From assembly GCA_009744235.1 (NCBI GenBank), contig WPHV01000014.1, positions 62,001-126,000 on the forward strand: 64,000 bases of DNA. Reading direction: 5' to 3'. Below, one piece after another: positions 24,643 through 32,988 of the stretch. A program made the position numbers and the translations under genes. The notes beneath the pieces were generated by a model. That model searched no databases. It was not told where the DNA came from and saw only the letters and a program-made list of their open reading frames with translations. Every line of letters starts with the position of its first letter. Position 1 is the first letter of the stretch. This stretch comes from Gillisella vitis. GTDB taxonomy: Bacteria > Pseudomonadota > Alphaproteobacteria > Rhizobiales > Rhizobiaceae.

Positions 24643-25698
24643 GTGAAGACCATTGGAATTATCGGCGGCGGCCAGCTTGGCCGCATGCTTGCCATGGCCG
24701 CAGCAAGGCTGGGGCTGAAGACCATCGTGCTGGAACCGCAGGCCGACTGTCCGGCCGCCCAGGTTGCCAACCGGCAGATCATCGCCGATTACGCTGACGA
24801 GGCAGCCCTTGCCGAACTGGCCGCCAGTTGCGACGTGGTCACCTATGAATTTGAAAACGTGCCGGTCGCCGCCGCCGAAGCCCTGGCGCGCAGCGTGCCG
24901 GTCTATCCCCCAGCCAAGGCACTCGCCGTCTCCCAGGATAGGGTGAGTGAAAAACGCTTCCTCAACGACAATGGCATTCCCACTGCCCCGTTCCGCACCG
25001 TCGACAGCCAGGCGGACCTGGAGCAGGCATTGGCCGAATTCGGTGGCGAAGGCGTGCTGAAAACCCGGCGCTTCGGCTATGACGGCAAGGGCCAGCGGGT
25101 CTATCGCAAGGGGGACGAGGCCAGCGGCGGCTATCAGGCGCTTGGCGCCGTGCCGCTGATTCTCGAAGGCTTCGTGCCGTTTGCGCGGGAAATCTCGATC
25201 ATCGCCGCCCGTTCGACATCAGGCGAAATCGCCTGCTACGATCCGGCCGAAAATATTCACCGCGACGGCATTCTGCACACCTCCACCGTGCCTGCGTCGA
25301 TTTCGCCGCAGACAACAGCTGCGGCCAAAAGCGCTGCGGAAAAGCTGCTGAACGGCCTCGACTATGTCGGCGTGGTGGGTCTCGAGCTGTTCCTGATGGC
25401 CGATGGCAGCCTGATCGCCAATGAAATGGCCCCGCGGGTCCACAATTCCGGTCATTGGACGGAGGCCGCCTGTGTGATCTCGCAATTCGAACAGCATATC
25501 CGCGCCGTCGCCGGCTTGCCGCTGGGCGATCCGGCCCGCCACGGCGATTGCGTCATGACCAATCTGATCGGCGCCGACATTGAGGCTGTTCCAGATTGGC
25601 TGGCGAAGCCGGCTGTGCTCGTCCATCTCTATGGCAAGGCCGAAGCACGGCCCGGCCGCAAAATGGGACATGTCACCGAGGTCATGAACCGGGAATAA
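24643..25698 (+). CDS. purK: N5-carboxyaminoimidazole ribonucleotide synthase
   Basis: ATP-grasp enzyme of 351 residues making N5-CAIR from AIR, bicarbonate and ATP; partner of PurE immediately upstream. The N-terminal fold starts GIIGGGQLGRMLAMAA, the ATP-grasp region includes LKTRRFGYDGKGQRV and the metal-binding ELFLMADGSLIANEMAPR, followed by the family's VHNSGHWT. The start codon is GTG at 24643, which gives the usual family N-terminus. A hairpin terminator at 25710 closes the operon. Confidence 0.97.
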   Translation: MKTIGIIGGGQLGRMLAMAAARLGLKTIVLEPQADCPAAQVANRQIIADYADEAALAELAASCDVVTYEFENVPVAAAEALARSVPVYPPAKALAVSQDRVSEKRFLNDNGIPTAPFRTVDSQADLEQALAEFGGEGVLKTRRFGYDGKGQRVYRKGDEASGGYQALGAVPLILEGFVPFAREISIIAARSTSGEIACYDPAENIHRDGILHTSTVPASISPQTTAAAKSAAEKLLNGLDYVGVVGLELFLMADGSLIANEMAPRVHNSGHWTEAACVISQFEQHIRAVAGLPLGDPARHGDCVMTNLIGADIEAVPDWLAKPAVLVHLYGKAEARPGRKMGHVTEVMNRE

Positions 25699-25709
25699 CC
25701 TGCCATCAA

Positions 25710-25730
25710 CGGGCAAAATGCCCGGTTTTC
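25710..25730 (+). terminator. Intrinsic terminator of the purEK operon
   Basis: CGGGCA-AAA-TGCCCG (25710-25724) followed by GTTTTC, 11 bases past the purK stop. Confidence 0.7.
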
Positions 25731-25860
25731 CGGTTGACATGCCGGGTTAAGCCGGGGTATGTGCCACCAACCCTGAAACAGCGCGCCCAGCGGTGCGTTT
25801 TTCGTCGATATACATCCCGGCGGAACCAGACGGTTCCCTGGCAACCATGCGGATCTAAAA

Positions 25861-25986
25861 ATGAAGATCAAGAATTCGCTGAAAGCGCTTAAGGCACGTC
25901 ACCGCGACAACCGTCTGGTTCGCCGCAAAGGCCGCGTTTACATCATCAACAAGCAGAACCCGCGTTTCAAGGCGCGTCAGGGCTGA
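25861..25986 (+). CDS. rpmJ: 50S ribosomal protein L36
   Basis: 41-residue ribosomal protein beginning MKIKNSLKALKARHRDNRLV and ending RFKARQG. It has no cysteine, so it is the zinc-independent (YkgO-like) form, 41 instead of 37-38 residues. A possible promoter TTGACA (25734-25739) with TATGTG 18 bases further lies in the 160-base leader. It stands alone between purK and a TPR gene. Confidence 0.97.
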   Translation: MKIKNSLKALKARHRDNRLVRRKGRVYIINKQNPRFKARQG

Positions 25987-26094
25987 TCGAAATCTCTCCT
26001 GCGGGAGAGCAGCATCACCTCGCTGTGATGTGTGGACTTCGGTCAATCGCAGAATTCGGTTTGAAACAGAGCGCATGCACGGTAGATTACCTGC

Positions 26095-26895
26095 ATGCGC
26101 TCTGTTCGTTTGTTCACTCACCTGATTCTCACAGCCTGTATTCTGTCTGCCAGCGCCCTCGCCGGGCCTGCTGCCTTGGCTTTTGCACAGGACAGGACTT
26201 TTGCGCAGAACGGGCCAGGTGCTGCACCCAGCCAGCCTATGCCGCCTGCCCTGCCCTTCACGCCGGACCTTCAACCTGCGCCGAACCATCCTCAGACGGG
26301 TGAGCCAAGAGCGGACAAGGATGACCAGCCGCCTTCTTCTCAGCAGCAAGGCCCGTCTCCGCAGCAGGGCGGGGTCGAACGCCTGGAAGACCGCAGCGAC
26401 ACAGCCGCGCTGTCTGGCAAACCGGCGGACGAATTGCTGATCCAGCTGAAACGCGAACGCCAGCCGGAAGCAGCCAAGGCGATTGCCGCTGCCGTGATGG
26501 CGGATTGGTCGAATTCCGGTAGCCCAACCGTCAATCTGCTGATGCAATGGGCCGACAAGGCGATCAAGGACAAGAAGAACGCCGCAGCGCTGGACTTCCT
26601 CGATCAGGCGATCGTGTTGGAGCCCGATTATGCCAATGGCTGGGGTCACCGTGCCAGCCTGCATTATAGCCAGGGCAATTACCGCAAGGCGATTTCCGAC
26701 CTTAATCACGTCTTGGCCATCGAACCGCGCCATTTCGGCGCGCTGGAAATGCTCGCCAATATTCTGGCCGAGACCGGTAGCGATCAAAAGGCGCTGGAAG
26801 CCTGGCAACGCTACCTCGCCATCTACCCCGCCGACCGCGCCGCCCAGAAGACCGTGACCGAGCTTTCCGAGAAACTGGCAGGCGCCCGGACGTAA
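26095..26895 (+). CDS. Exported TPR-repeat protein
   Basis: 266 residues. Residues 1-32 look like a signal peptide (LILTACILSASALAGPAALAFAQ); 33-95 are rich in P and Q and likely disordered; about 100-260 are helical with at least two TPR units (ALDFLDQAIVLEPDYANGWG and KAISDLNHVLAIEPRHFGAL). Such periplasmic TPR proteins act as scaffolds; no specific role is indicated. The start ATG at 26095 has no obvious Shine-Dalgarno. It stands as a single gene. Confidence 0.83.
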   Translation: MRSVRLFTHLILTACILSASALAGPAALAFAQDRTFAQNGPGAAPSQPMPPALPFTPDLQPAPNHPQTGEPRADKDDQPPSSQQQGPSPQQGGVERLEDRSDTAALSGKPADELLIQLKRERQPEAAKAIAAAVMADWSNSGSPTVNLLMQWADKAIKDKKNAAALDFLDQAIVLEPDYANGWGHRASLHYSQGNYRKAISDLNHVLAIEPRHFGALEMLANILAETGSDQKALEAWQRYLAIYPADRAAQKTVTELSEKLAGART

Positions 26896-27103
26896 TCATG
26901 ACCCATTGCGGATGCTTAATCCCAATTTTGCGGCAATTGACCGGTGGCTTCGGGAAATCTGAAGACTATCTTACCTTTTACGTTCCCCGCGCCCGGTGCC
27001 TTGTTATGCGGATGAGAGAGGCCGTCGCTGATTAAATTTTCTGCGTCATTTTATCGGATCGCTAATCCGCTTTACGCAATGACGCAGCAGGAACCCGTAT
27101 GCC

Positions 27104-28111
27104 ATGCCTGCAATTCTGATCCTTGCCATCATCACTACACCTCTGATTGTAGCCTGGGTGTTTTCCACAGTCAAAATAAGACAGATCACGGATGACAATC
27201 CGAATATCGGCACGCCCGTCCCGATAAGAGACACCCATCTCAACCTCCTGCATATTCCGGCATCTGAAAGCGCCGATCTGCCGCCGCTGCTGTTCATTCA
27301 TGGCGCCAGTGGCAATCTGCGCGATCAGGCCGAGGCCTTTCGTCCGGCGCTTGAGGGACGCGCGGATCTGATCTTCGTGGATCGGCCGGGCCATGGCTAT
27401 TCACCGCGTGGCGGACCGGAAAACGACACGCCCGATGGCCAGGCCAACGCCATTGCCGAAGCCATGGATGCCATTGGCCTGTCGCGGGCCATTATCGTGG
27501 GCCATTCCTTTGGCGGTGCTATTGCGGCAAGTTTTGCTGTTCTCCATCCAGAAAAGGCGGCGGGTTTGCTTTTTCTGGCCCCTGCCACCCATCCATGGCC
27601 CGGTGGGGTCGATTGGCATTATCATCTGACGGCAACACCAATCATCGGCCCCCTCTTTGCCCGCACCCTTGCGCCACTGGCAGGGCTTGCCAAGATGGAT
27701 GCGGCCACCAAGGCCGTGTTTGCTCCCAATCGACGTCCTGACGACTATATGGCCCGCACCACGCCTGCCCTCGTTCTGCGGCCCAGCACCTTCCGCTACA
27801 ACGCAATCGACGTTTGCGGCTTGCACGCCTACGTCACCCGCATGGCGCCCCGCTACCCGGAAATACGGACGCCCACCGTGATCGTCACCGGTGACAGTGA
27901 CGGCATCGTTCTGGCCGATATTCACTCAATCGGTCTTGCCCGCGACATTGCAGGTGCCGAGTTGGTCTGGGTACGACATTTAGGCCACAAGCCGGATTAT
28001 TGCGTCACAGATCTGGCGGTTGCAGCCATTGAAAAAATAGCCGGCCACGACCGTGATCTTGGGTCTTTGGCCCGGAAAATTGGTGACGCTCTTGAAATGT
28101 CAACAAACTGA
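27104..28111 (+). CDS. Alpha/beta hydrolase (membrane-anchored)
   Basis: 335 residues with one N-terminal hydrophobic helix (about 2-20) that probably anchors it in the inner membrane. The hydrolase core follows: LLFIHGASGN (oxyanion hole), FVDRPGHGYS, the nucleophile elbow IIVGHSFGGAI (S135), an acid in TGDSDGIV, and the catalytic histidine in RHLGHKPDY. The triad is complete. Substrate unknown. It has a stretch of non-coding DNA on both sides and is probably monocistronic. Confidence 0.88.
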   Translation: MPAILILAIITTPLIVAWVFSTVKIRQITDDNPNIGTPVPIRDTHLNLLHIPASESADLPPLLFIHGASGNLRDQAEAFRPALEGRADLIFVDRPGHGYSPRGGPENDTPDGQANAIAEAMDAIGLSRAIIVGHSFGGAIAASFAVLHPEKAAGLLFLAPATHPWPGGVDWHYHLTATPIIGPLFARTLAPLAGLAKMDAATKAVFAPNRRPDDYMARTTPALVLRPSTFRYNAIDVCGLHAYVTRMAPRYPEIRTPTVIVTGDSDGIVLADIHSIGLARDIAGAELVWVRHLGHKPDYCVTDLAVAAIEKIAGHDRDLGSLARKIGDALEMSTN

Positions 28112-28307
28112 TAAAATTGACAGCTACTTAAGAGCTCGATAACCACCGACATTGGCTATCTACAACCAAGAGGATTGTGTTCTTGACATCACAATCAAAT
28201 TGGCGCAAAACTATAGGCATAGTAACAAACCAATTTAAAACGACAATATTATCAAAGACGAATTTATAGTCTATTTATATTTCTGAGTCATTAAATAATT
28301 TATAAGT

Positions 28308-28344
28308 AATAAAGTCGCCCCTCCCAAGGCGGCTTTATTATTTT
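28308..28344. terminator. Bidirectional hairpin terminator, 200 bases past the hydrolase gene
   Basis: Stem AATAAAGTCGCC / GGCGGCTTTATT (28308-28319 with 28328-28339, one T-G pair), 8-base loop, followed by ATTTT on the plus strand and TTACTTAT on the minus strand. Confidence 0.7.
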
Positions 28345-28583
28345 GCGCTATCGATATTACGGGGCGATATTTCCAAGTTCCTAATATTAGGCAATCCTGT
28401 ATAATTCCGCAAATCGAATGAAATTTCACAATGGAATGGTACCGTAGACTCAAACCATGACGGCATCCGCCCTGGATTTTAGAAAACTCAGGACACGCCA
28501 TCTGCGGCTGTTCCCATCGGATTTTACCCAGACCGAACCGCAGGTCTCAGTCCGCTAAATCAGACCCGGGCAGCGCATGTCAC

Positions 28584-28617
28584 GAAAAACGCCGCCCGTC
28601 ATCCCTGACAAGCGGCG
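28584..28617 (-). terminator. Probable intrinsic terminator of pyk
   Basis: Minus-strand stem CGCCGC / GCGGCG with an inner GTCA / TGAC pair, then GTTTTTCGTG. It is about 140 bases beyond the pyk stop. Confidence 0.6.
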
Positions 28618-28628
28618 CTAGAATTTTT

Positions 28629-28690
28629 CGGATACATGGACGGTCAGAATGGTCGCTGAAAGTGACCCTTCACATTCTCTTTTCAAATAC
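28629..28690. repeat. Degenerate member of the GATACGAAG / GTCATTGAAAATGAC repeat family
   Basis: GGATACATGG..., GTCGCTGAAAGTGACC, CTTCACATTC and TCTTTTCAAATAC align in order with GATACGAAG, GTCATTGAAAATGAC, CTTCGTATTC and CTTTTGCAAATA at 52060-52105. The pieces of the inverted repeat are only partly kept. Confidence 0.45.
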
Positions 28691-28710
28691 CGCTACGACA
28701 TAGGGCCTTC

Positions 28711-28740
28711 AAGGCGAGGATGCATCCGCATCTTCGCCTT
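28711..28740. repeat. Inverted repeat just downstream of pyk
   Basis: AAGGCGAGGATGC / GCATCTTCGCCTT (28711-28723 with 28728-28740), one mismatch, 4-base loop. No U-tract follows on the minus strand, so it may stabilise the pyk mRNA 3' end rather than terminate it. Confidence 0.55.
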
Positions 28741-28755
28741 GCGGGCTTAGCAATG

Positions 28756-30195
28756 TCAGACGCCGGACAGGCCATCCGGACCGATATAGGCGATGCGCAG
28801 CATATTGGTGGCGCCTGGCGTTCCCAACGGCACACCAGCGGAAATGATCACCCGGTCGCCCGGCTTGCCAAACTCTTCCGAAACCACAATGCGGCAGGCC
28901 CTGTTGACCATGTCATCCAGATCGGTCGGTTCTTCGGAAACGACGCAATGCAGGCCCCAGACCAGCGACAGACGGCGGGCCGTCTGAACCACCGGCGATA
29001 GCGCCAGGATCGGCACTTCAGGACGCTCACGCGAAGCACGAAGCCCGGTATTGCCTGACGACGTGTAACAGACGATGGCCGTCAGCTTCAGGGTCTCGGC
29101 AATCTGGCGGGCTGCCAGCGAAATCGCGTCGGCGCCGGTTGCTTCCGGCTGCGGGCGCTGGGCATAGATAATGCCGGGATAGTGCGGTTCACGCTCGATG
29201 GTGCGGGCAATCGACGCCATGGTCGAGACCGCTTCGACCGGATACTGGCCGGAAGCAGATTCAGCCGACAACATGATGGCATCGGCACCTTCGAACACGG
29301 CTGTCGCCACGTCGGAGACTTCGGCACGGGTCGGAACTGGCGCTGAAATCATCGACTCCAGCATCTGTGTGGCCACGACCACCGGCTTGCCTTCACGGCG
29401 GCAGGCACGAATCAACTGCTTCTGAATGCCGGGAACGGCCTCCAGCGGCATTTCCACGCCCAGATCGCCGCGGGCTACCATCAAAGCGTCGGACAGTTCG
29501 ATGATCTCGTCGATCCGTTCCAGCGCTTGCGGCTTTTCGATTTTCGACATCAACCCGACCCGTCCGCGGGCGATCTTGCGAACCTCGGCCAAATCCTCGG
29601 GACGCTGGATGAAGGATAGCGCGACCCAGTCGACGTCATTGGTGGCCAAAACAGCATCCAGATCGGCGCGGTCCTTGTCGGTCAGCACGCCGGTGGCAAG
29701 GATCGTATCGGGCAGGCTGACGCCCTTGCGGTCGGAAATCTTGGTGCCGGACACCACGCTACAGACAATGGTCTTGCCGTCGCATTTTTCGGCACGCAGA
29801 TGCAGCTTGCCATCATCGATCAGCAGGCGATGGCCAACCTTGACGGCCTCCAGGATTTCCGGATGCGGCAGATAGACCCGGTTTTCATCGCCAGGAGCCT
29901 CGTTGCTGTCGAGGGTGAATGTCTGGCCAGGCTTCAATTCCACCGAGGTATTGGCAAATTTGCCGACCCGCAGCTTGGGGCCTTGCAAATCGGCGAGAAT
30001 GCCGATCGGGCGCCCGCAAGCAGCTTCGACACTGCGGATGCGCTGGATCAGCGTGCGCATCACATCGTGGCTGGCATGGCTCATGTTGATACGGAAAAGA
30101 TCGGCGCCAGCCTCATGCAGCTTGCGGATCATGGCTTCATCTTGTGAAGCCGGTCCAAGCGTTGCGAGAATTTTGACTTTGCGGTTACGCTTCAT
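28756..30195 (-). CDS. pyk: Pyruvate kinase
   Basis: 479 residues, the usual length, converting phosphoenolpyruvate and ADP to pyruvate and ATP. Motifs in order: KILATLGPASQD, FRINMSHASH, the ADLQGPKLRVG substrate loop, the active-site LMSKIEKPQAL with the catalytic lysine, MVARGDLGVEMP, and ATQMLESM. The C-terminal regulatory domain is present. The start overlaps the stop of the DUF1036 gene by four bases (ATGA), so pyk is translationally coupled to that gene and shares its promoter. Confidence 0.98.
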   Translation of the reverse strand: MKRNRKVKILATLGPASQDEAMIRKLHEAGADLFRINMSHASHDVMRTLIQRIRSVEAACGRPIGILADLQGPKLRVGKFANTSVELKPGQTFTLDSNEAPGDENRVYLPHPEILEAVKVGHRLLIDDGKLHLRAEKCDGKTIVCSVVSGTKISDRKGVSLPDTILATGVLTDKDRADLDAVLATNDVDWVALSFIQRPEDLAEVRKIARGRVGLMSKIEKPQALERIDEIIELSDALMVARGDLGVEMPLEAVPGIQKQLIRACRREGKPVVVATQMLESMISAPVPTRAEVSDVATAVFEGADAIMLSAESASGQYPVEAVSTMASIARTIEREPHYPGIIYAQRPQPEATGADAISLAARQIAETLKLTAIVCYTSSGNTGLRASRERPEVPILALSPVVQTARRLSLVWGLHCVVSEEPTDLDDMVNRACRIVVSEEFGKPGDRVIISAGVPLGTPGATNMLRIAYIGPDGLSGV

Positions 30196-30671
30196 TGCTT
30201 CTGGCCTTCCTGCGTGCCGGGCGTGTCGGACAACTGAACCATCCAGCTCCCCTGGCGGCCCGTGTCATATTCCTTGAAACCCATTTGCTGGTAACCGCGC
30301 TTGAAACAATCCCCGACGCCAACGATCTTGAACTCGTTTTCCGCCACGCACATGTTGACATTGCCAGTCCAGCGGCCACCGCGGGCGGCATCTTCTGCGT
30401 AGAGATAATAGTAGCGCGACTTCAGCTCGCCTTCGATCAGCGTTGCGCAGGTCGAAGCGGGCACTTGCCACCAGCCCTCGCTGATCCAGCCTTCCGCCGC
30501 CCGGTAGCCAATGGCCACGCCGACGAGATTGGCCGAACCATTGCAAACGCGAAAATCCGCCTGCGCGGGTGCGGCATAAGCAATCGGTGAAAATACAATG
30601 GTCAAAAACAGGCCGAGACGTGCAAGACGCCCGGAACCTGTAACGGAAGAGAGTGTGTTGGAATGAGGCAC
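30192..30671 (-). CDS. DUF1036 exported protein
   Basis: 159 residues with a signal peptide (GLFLTIVFSPIAYAAPAQA) and a mature domain FRVCNGSANLVGVAIGYRAA...GWWQVPASTCATL, which is the DUF1036 signature; four conserved cysteines suggest disulphides in the periplasm. Function unknown. The start is taken as GTG at 30671, with GGAAG a few bases upstream, since it gives a normal signal peptide; the open frame runs 61 codons further but without signal-like or conserved sequence. The gene overlaps pyk by four bases, an odd pairing of an exported protein with a glycolytic enzyme seen in several rhizobia, to my recollection. Confidence 0.82.
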   Translation of the reverse strand: MPHSNTLSSVTGSGRLARLGLFLTIVFSPIAYAAPAQADFRVCNGSANLVGVAIGYRAAEGWISEGWWQVPASTCATLIEGELKSRYYYLYAEDAARGGRWTGNVNMCVAENEFKIVGVGDCFKRGYQQMGFKEYDTGRQGSWMVQLSDTPGTQEGQKQ

Positions 30672-31182
30672 GGCTTCCGACGGAACTCCATTTTTCTGTG
30701 TTGCCTTCTTGCGACTATGGACCAAGAAAGTCAACGCAACTCTAATCGATTGTAATCCCCACGTGGATGATGAGGGATGAGTTTGACTGTATGGTGACGC
30801 TAGCACGCCTTGAAGCGAACCACATCCTTCTTGCCTCACAGGCTTGAACCGCAATAGCAGATATCACACGAATGATCATAAGGCGTTAAGCGACATCGAA
30901 GCATCCTTTTAAATCCGCCTGCTGCATAATTCCTTAAATCCAACTCGATTTAAGGAATTATGCAGCAAATTTGAAGTGCGACGGCCTCTTTTGTGCATTT
31001 GATAATGCCCACACGGCTGAAGCCTTGAAAAACTGGTGATAATCCTGTTTCTGCGCGGCAGCCGGTCCAAATTCGACCCAAAGGATCCTTAGAATAAGAG
31101 GAAATCTCCTAGAATAATCGGTGAAGGATGCTTCACACGCATCCCCCATAATAGACAATCCCATCACATAAATGTGTCAGCC
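30672..31182. other. Intergenic region with a large palindrome
   Basis: About 510 bases between the divergent DUF1036-pyk and amidohydrolase genes; both promoters must lie here. It contains the 46-base inverted repeat 30921-30966. A 69-codon minus-strand frame across the palindrome (30958-31167) is not supported. Confidence 0.45.
30921..30966. repeat. Perfect 20-bp-arm inverted repeat (CCTTAAATC family)
   Basis: GCTGCATAATTCCTTAAATC and its exact complement GATTTAAGGAATTATGCAGC, separated by the 6-base loop CAACTC. No U-tract follows. The core recurs at 23341-23364 and, diverged, at 32849-32893. Palindromes of this form are common in Agrobacterium and Rhizobium intergenic DNA. Confidence 0.75.
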
Positions 31183-31986
31183 ATGAATGACTTCAAACCC
31201 TATGAGACGATAGCCGGCGACAACAGCCTGGGCCTCGTGCTGCTTGCTGACCACGCCATGAACCGGCTGCCTGCCGGCTATGGCACGCTTGGCCTGCCAG
31301 ATAGCGCTTATCTGCGCCATATCGCCTATGACATTGGCGTGGAAGGCCTGACCCGGCAATTGGCGGCCCGGCTCGGCGTGCCGGCGGCGATGTCCTGTTT
31401 TTCCCGGCTGCTGATCGACCCAAACCGGGGCGAGGACGACCCGACCCTGGTCATGAAGATTTCCGATGGCGCGATCATTCCCGGCAATCACCCAATCAGC
31501 GCGGAGGAGTGGCAGTATCGGGTGGAAAATTTCCATCGGCCGTACCACCGCGCTGTTGAACAGTTGCTGGCCGATGTTGCCTCGGCGAGTGGCAAGGCAC
31601 CGCTGGTGCTCTCGCTGCATTCCTATACGCCCGCCTGGAAGGGCGTGGCCCGCCCCTGGCATGCCGCCGTGCTTTGGGATAGCGATGAGCGCGCCGTGCG
31701 GCCACTAATCGACGCGCTCAGCCAGCCGGGCGACATCCTCGTCGGCGACAATGAACCCTATGACGGCGCCTTGAAGGGCGATACACTCTACCGTCATTGC
31801 ATGGTGTCGGGCATGCCCCATGCGCTGCTGGAAGTGCGCCAGGACCTGATCGGCGACGAAGCGGGCATCACCGCCTGGGCAGACCGGCTGGAGCCGATTT
31901 TTGCCGCATTGAACGGCGATCCTGCCCTGCACGAATGGCGGCAATTTCCATCCCGCACCGGGCCCTACCCGGCCCTGGATAAATGA
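31183..31986 (+). CDS. N-formylglutamate amidohydrolase family protein
   Basis: 267 residues of the FGase family (PF05013), metal-dependent hydrolases related to zinc carboxypeptidases. Characteristic segments: VLLADHAMNRLPAGYG (metal-site region), IDPNRGEDDPTL, and VLSLHSYTPAWKG (His). The HutG member cleaves N-formylglutamate in histidine breakdown, but no hut genes are near, so the substrate may differ. The ATG at 31183 is taken; a GTG nine bases earlier is in frame and no Shine-Dalgarno decides. It overlaps or abuts the DUF1244 gene and leads an operon with it. Confidence 0.85.
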   Translation: MNDFKPYETIAGDNSLGLVLLADHAMNRLPAGYGTLGLPDSAYLRHIAYDIGVEGLTRQLAARLGVPAAMSCFSRLLIDPNRGEDDPTLVMKISDGAIIPGNHPISAEEWQYRVENFHRPYHRAVEQLLADVASASGKAPLVLSLHSYTPAWKGVARPWHAAVLWDSDERAVRPLIDALSQPGDILVGDNEPYDGALKGDTLYRHCMVSGMPHALLEVRQDLIGDEAGITAWADRLEPIFAALNGDPALHEWRQFPSRTGPYPALDK

Positions 31987-31997
31987 TCGGACAAAAG

Positions 31998-32303
31998 ATG
32001 AGCGAACTGACCAAGGAACAGCAAACCGAACTGGAAGCAGCGGCCTTTCGCCGTCTTCTGGCGCATTTGCGTGAACGCAGCGATGTGCAGAATATCGACC
32101 TGATGAATCTGGCCGGGTTCTGCCGCAATTGCCTGGCCAATTGGTATCAGGACGCAGCCGACTCCAAGGGGGTCGAGATGACCCGCGACGAGGCGCGCCA
32201 TCATGTCTATGCAATGCCCTATGAGCAATGGAAATTGCGGCATCAAAAACAGGCGAGCGAGGCCCAGAAGGCTGATTTCGAAGCCTCTCGCCCACAGGAC
32301 TAG
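31998..32303 (+). CDS. DUF1244 family protein
   Basis: 101 residues with the strongly conserved block AAAFRRLLAHLRERSDVQNI and LMNLAGFCRNCLANWY, then DEARHHVYAMPYEQWK. The two cysteines of GFCRNC and the following histidines could bind a metal; this is inference. DUF1244 is a proteobacterial family of unknown function. The start ATG at 31998 is chosen on family length; the ATG at 31983, overlapping the upstream stop as ATGA, would add five residues and suggests translational coupling to the amidohydrolase gene. Confidence 0.9.
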   Translation: MSELTKEQQTELEAAAFRRLLAHLRERSDVQNIDLMNLAGFCRNCLANWYQDAADSKGVEMTRDEARHHVYAMPYEQWKLRHQKQASEAQKADFEASRPQD

Positions 32304-32523
32304 CTTCGGGAATGGCACCGGGCACGGATAATTTTGACGCCCCCTCCCTGAGACTTCATGGGGCTATGAAGGTATTATCCAATCTGGACAAGGTTTTACC
32401 CGATATTCCGCTGACCCATCCGCCAAGGGCCGGGCTTTACGTCATGCAAAAGAACTTGACGTGGCGCGGAGTTCACGGCACGTCACCCCCACTCAAATGA
32501 CCATCCCCAGCAAGGAGATCCCC

Positions 32524-32787
32524 ATGTCTGATGCTCATGGCGTCGCCCGTGACCAACTTCGCGCTTTTGTCGAGCGCATCGAACGCCTTGAAGAAGAAAA
32601 GAAGACCATCGCCGACGATATCAAGGACGTCTATGGCGAAGCCAAGGGCATGGGCTTCGATACCAAGATCCTGAAAAAGGTCATCGCGTTGCGCAAGAAG
32701 GATGAGCAGGAGCGGATGGAGGAAGACCTGATCCTCGATACCTATCTTCATGCGCTGGGCATGATCGAAAACCCACCGGAAGGCTAA
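32524..32787 (+). CDS. gapR: GapR-family nucleoid protein (DUF2312)
   Basis: 87 residues: GVARDQLRAFVERIERLEEE leads into KKTIADDIKDVYGEAKGMGF and KILKKVIALRKKDEQER. This is the DUF2312 signature of GapR, an alphaproteobacterial chromosome-structuring protein that in Caulobacter forms clamp-like tetramers on overtwisted AT-rich DNA ahead of forks and RNA polymerase and supports topoisomerases. AAGGAG seven bases before the ATG fixes the start at 32524. It is monocistronic, followed by two inverted repeats. Confidence 0.92.
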   Translation: MSDAHGVARDQLRAFVERIERLEEEKKTIADDIKDVYGEAKGMGFDTKILKKVIALRKKDEQERMEEDLILDTYLHALGMIENPPEG

Positions 32788-32793
32788 CCTTTG

Positions 32794-32835
32794 CCTACAG
32801 CATCGTGGGTTTTATCAAACGCACGATGCTGTAGG
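32794..32835. repeat. Inverted repeat downstream of gapR
   Basis: CCTACAGCATCGTG / CACGATGCTGTAGG with a 14-base loop. The ACAGCATCGTG palindrome is a frequent intergenic element in Rhizobiaceae; no U-tract follows. Confidence 0.6.
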
Positions 32836-32848
32836 AGCTTAATCTGCC

Positions 32849-32893
32849 ACATAATTTTCTCATTCAATCGGTCCCGATTCAAGAAATTATGGA
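32849..32893. repeat. Imperfect inverted repeat of the CATAATT...AATTATG family
   Basis: CACATAATTTTCTCATTCAATCGG and, past a 3-base loop, CGATTCAAGAAATTATGG. Together with the preceding inverted repeat it makes a composite mosaic element about 100 bases long. Confidence 0.5.
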
Positions 32894-32988
32894 GCACCTG
32901 CGCCGCCCATCGAAAAATTACCGTCGGCGCAGCACGCGGTTCGTGACGCCGGAGGACGTCCTGGGACGGTTAGGCCGAGGCTATCGCC

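Larger units (their letters stand above)
28112..28755. other. Long AT-rich intergenic region with hairpins and repeats
   Basis: About 640 bases between the convergent hydrolase and pyk genes. 28120-28310 is strongly AT-rich and ends in a hairpin with U-tracts on both sides; 28584-28617 is the likely pyk terminator; 28629-28690 and 28711-28740 are repeats. A 76-codon minus-strand frame spans the hairpin and is not supported. The AT-rich part could hold a small RNA or be a transferred remnant. Confidence 0.5.

Noticed and set aside
30958..31167. A 69-codon minus-strand frame
   Set aside because: It ends inside a palindromic repeat arm and has no start signal.
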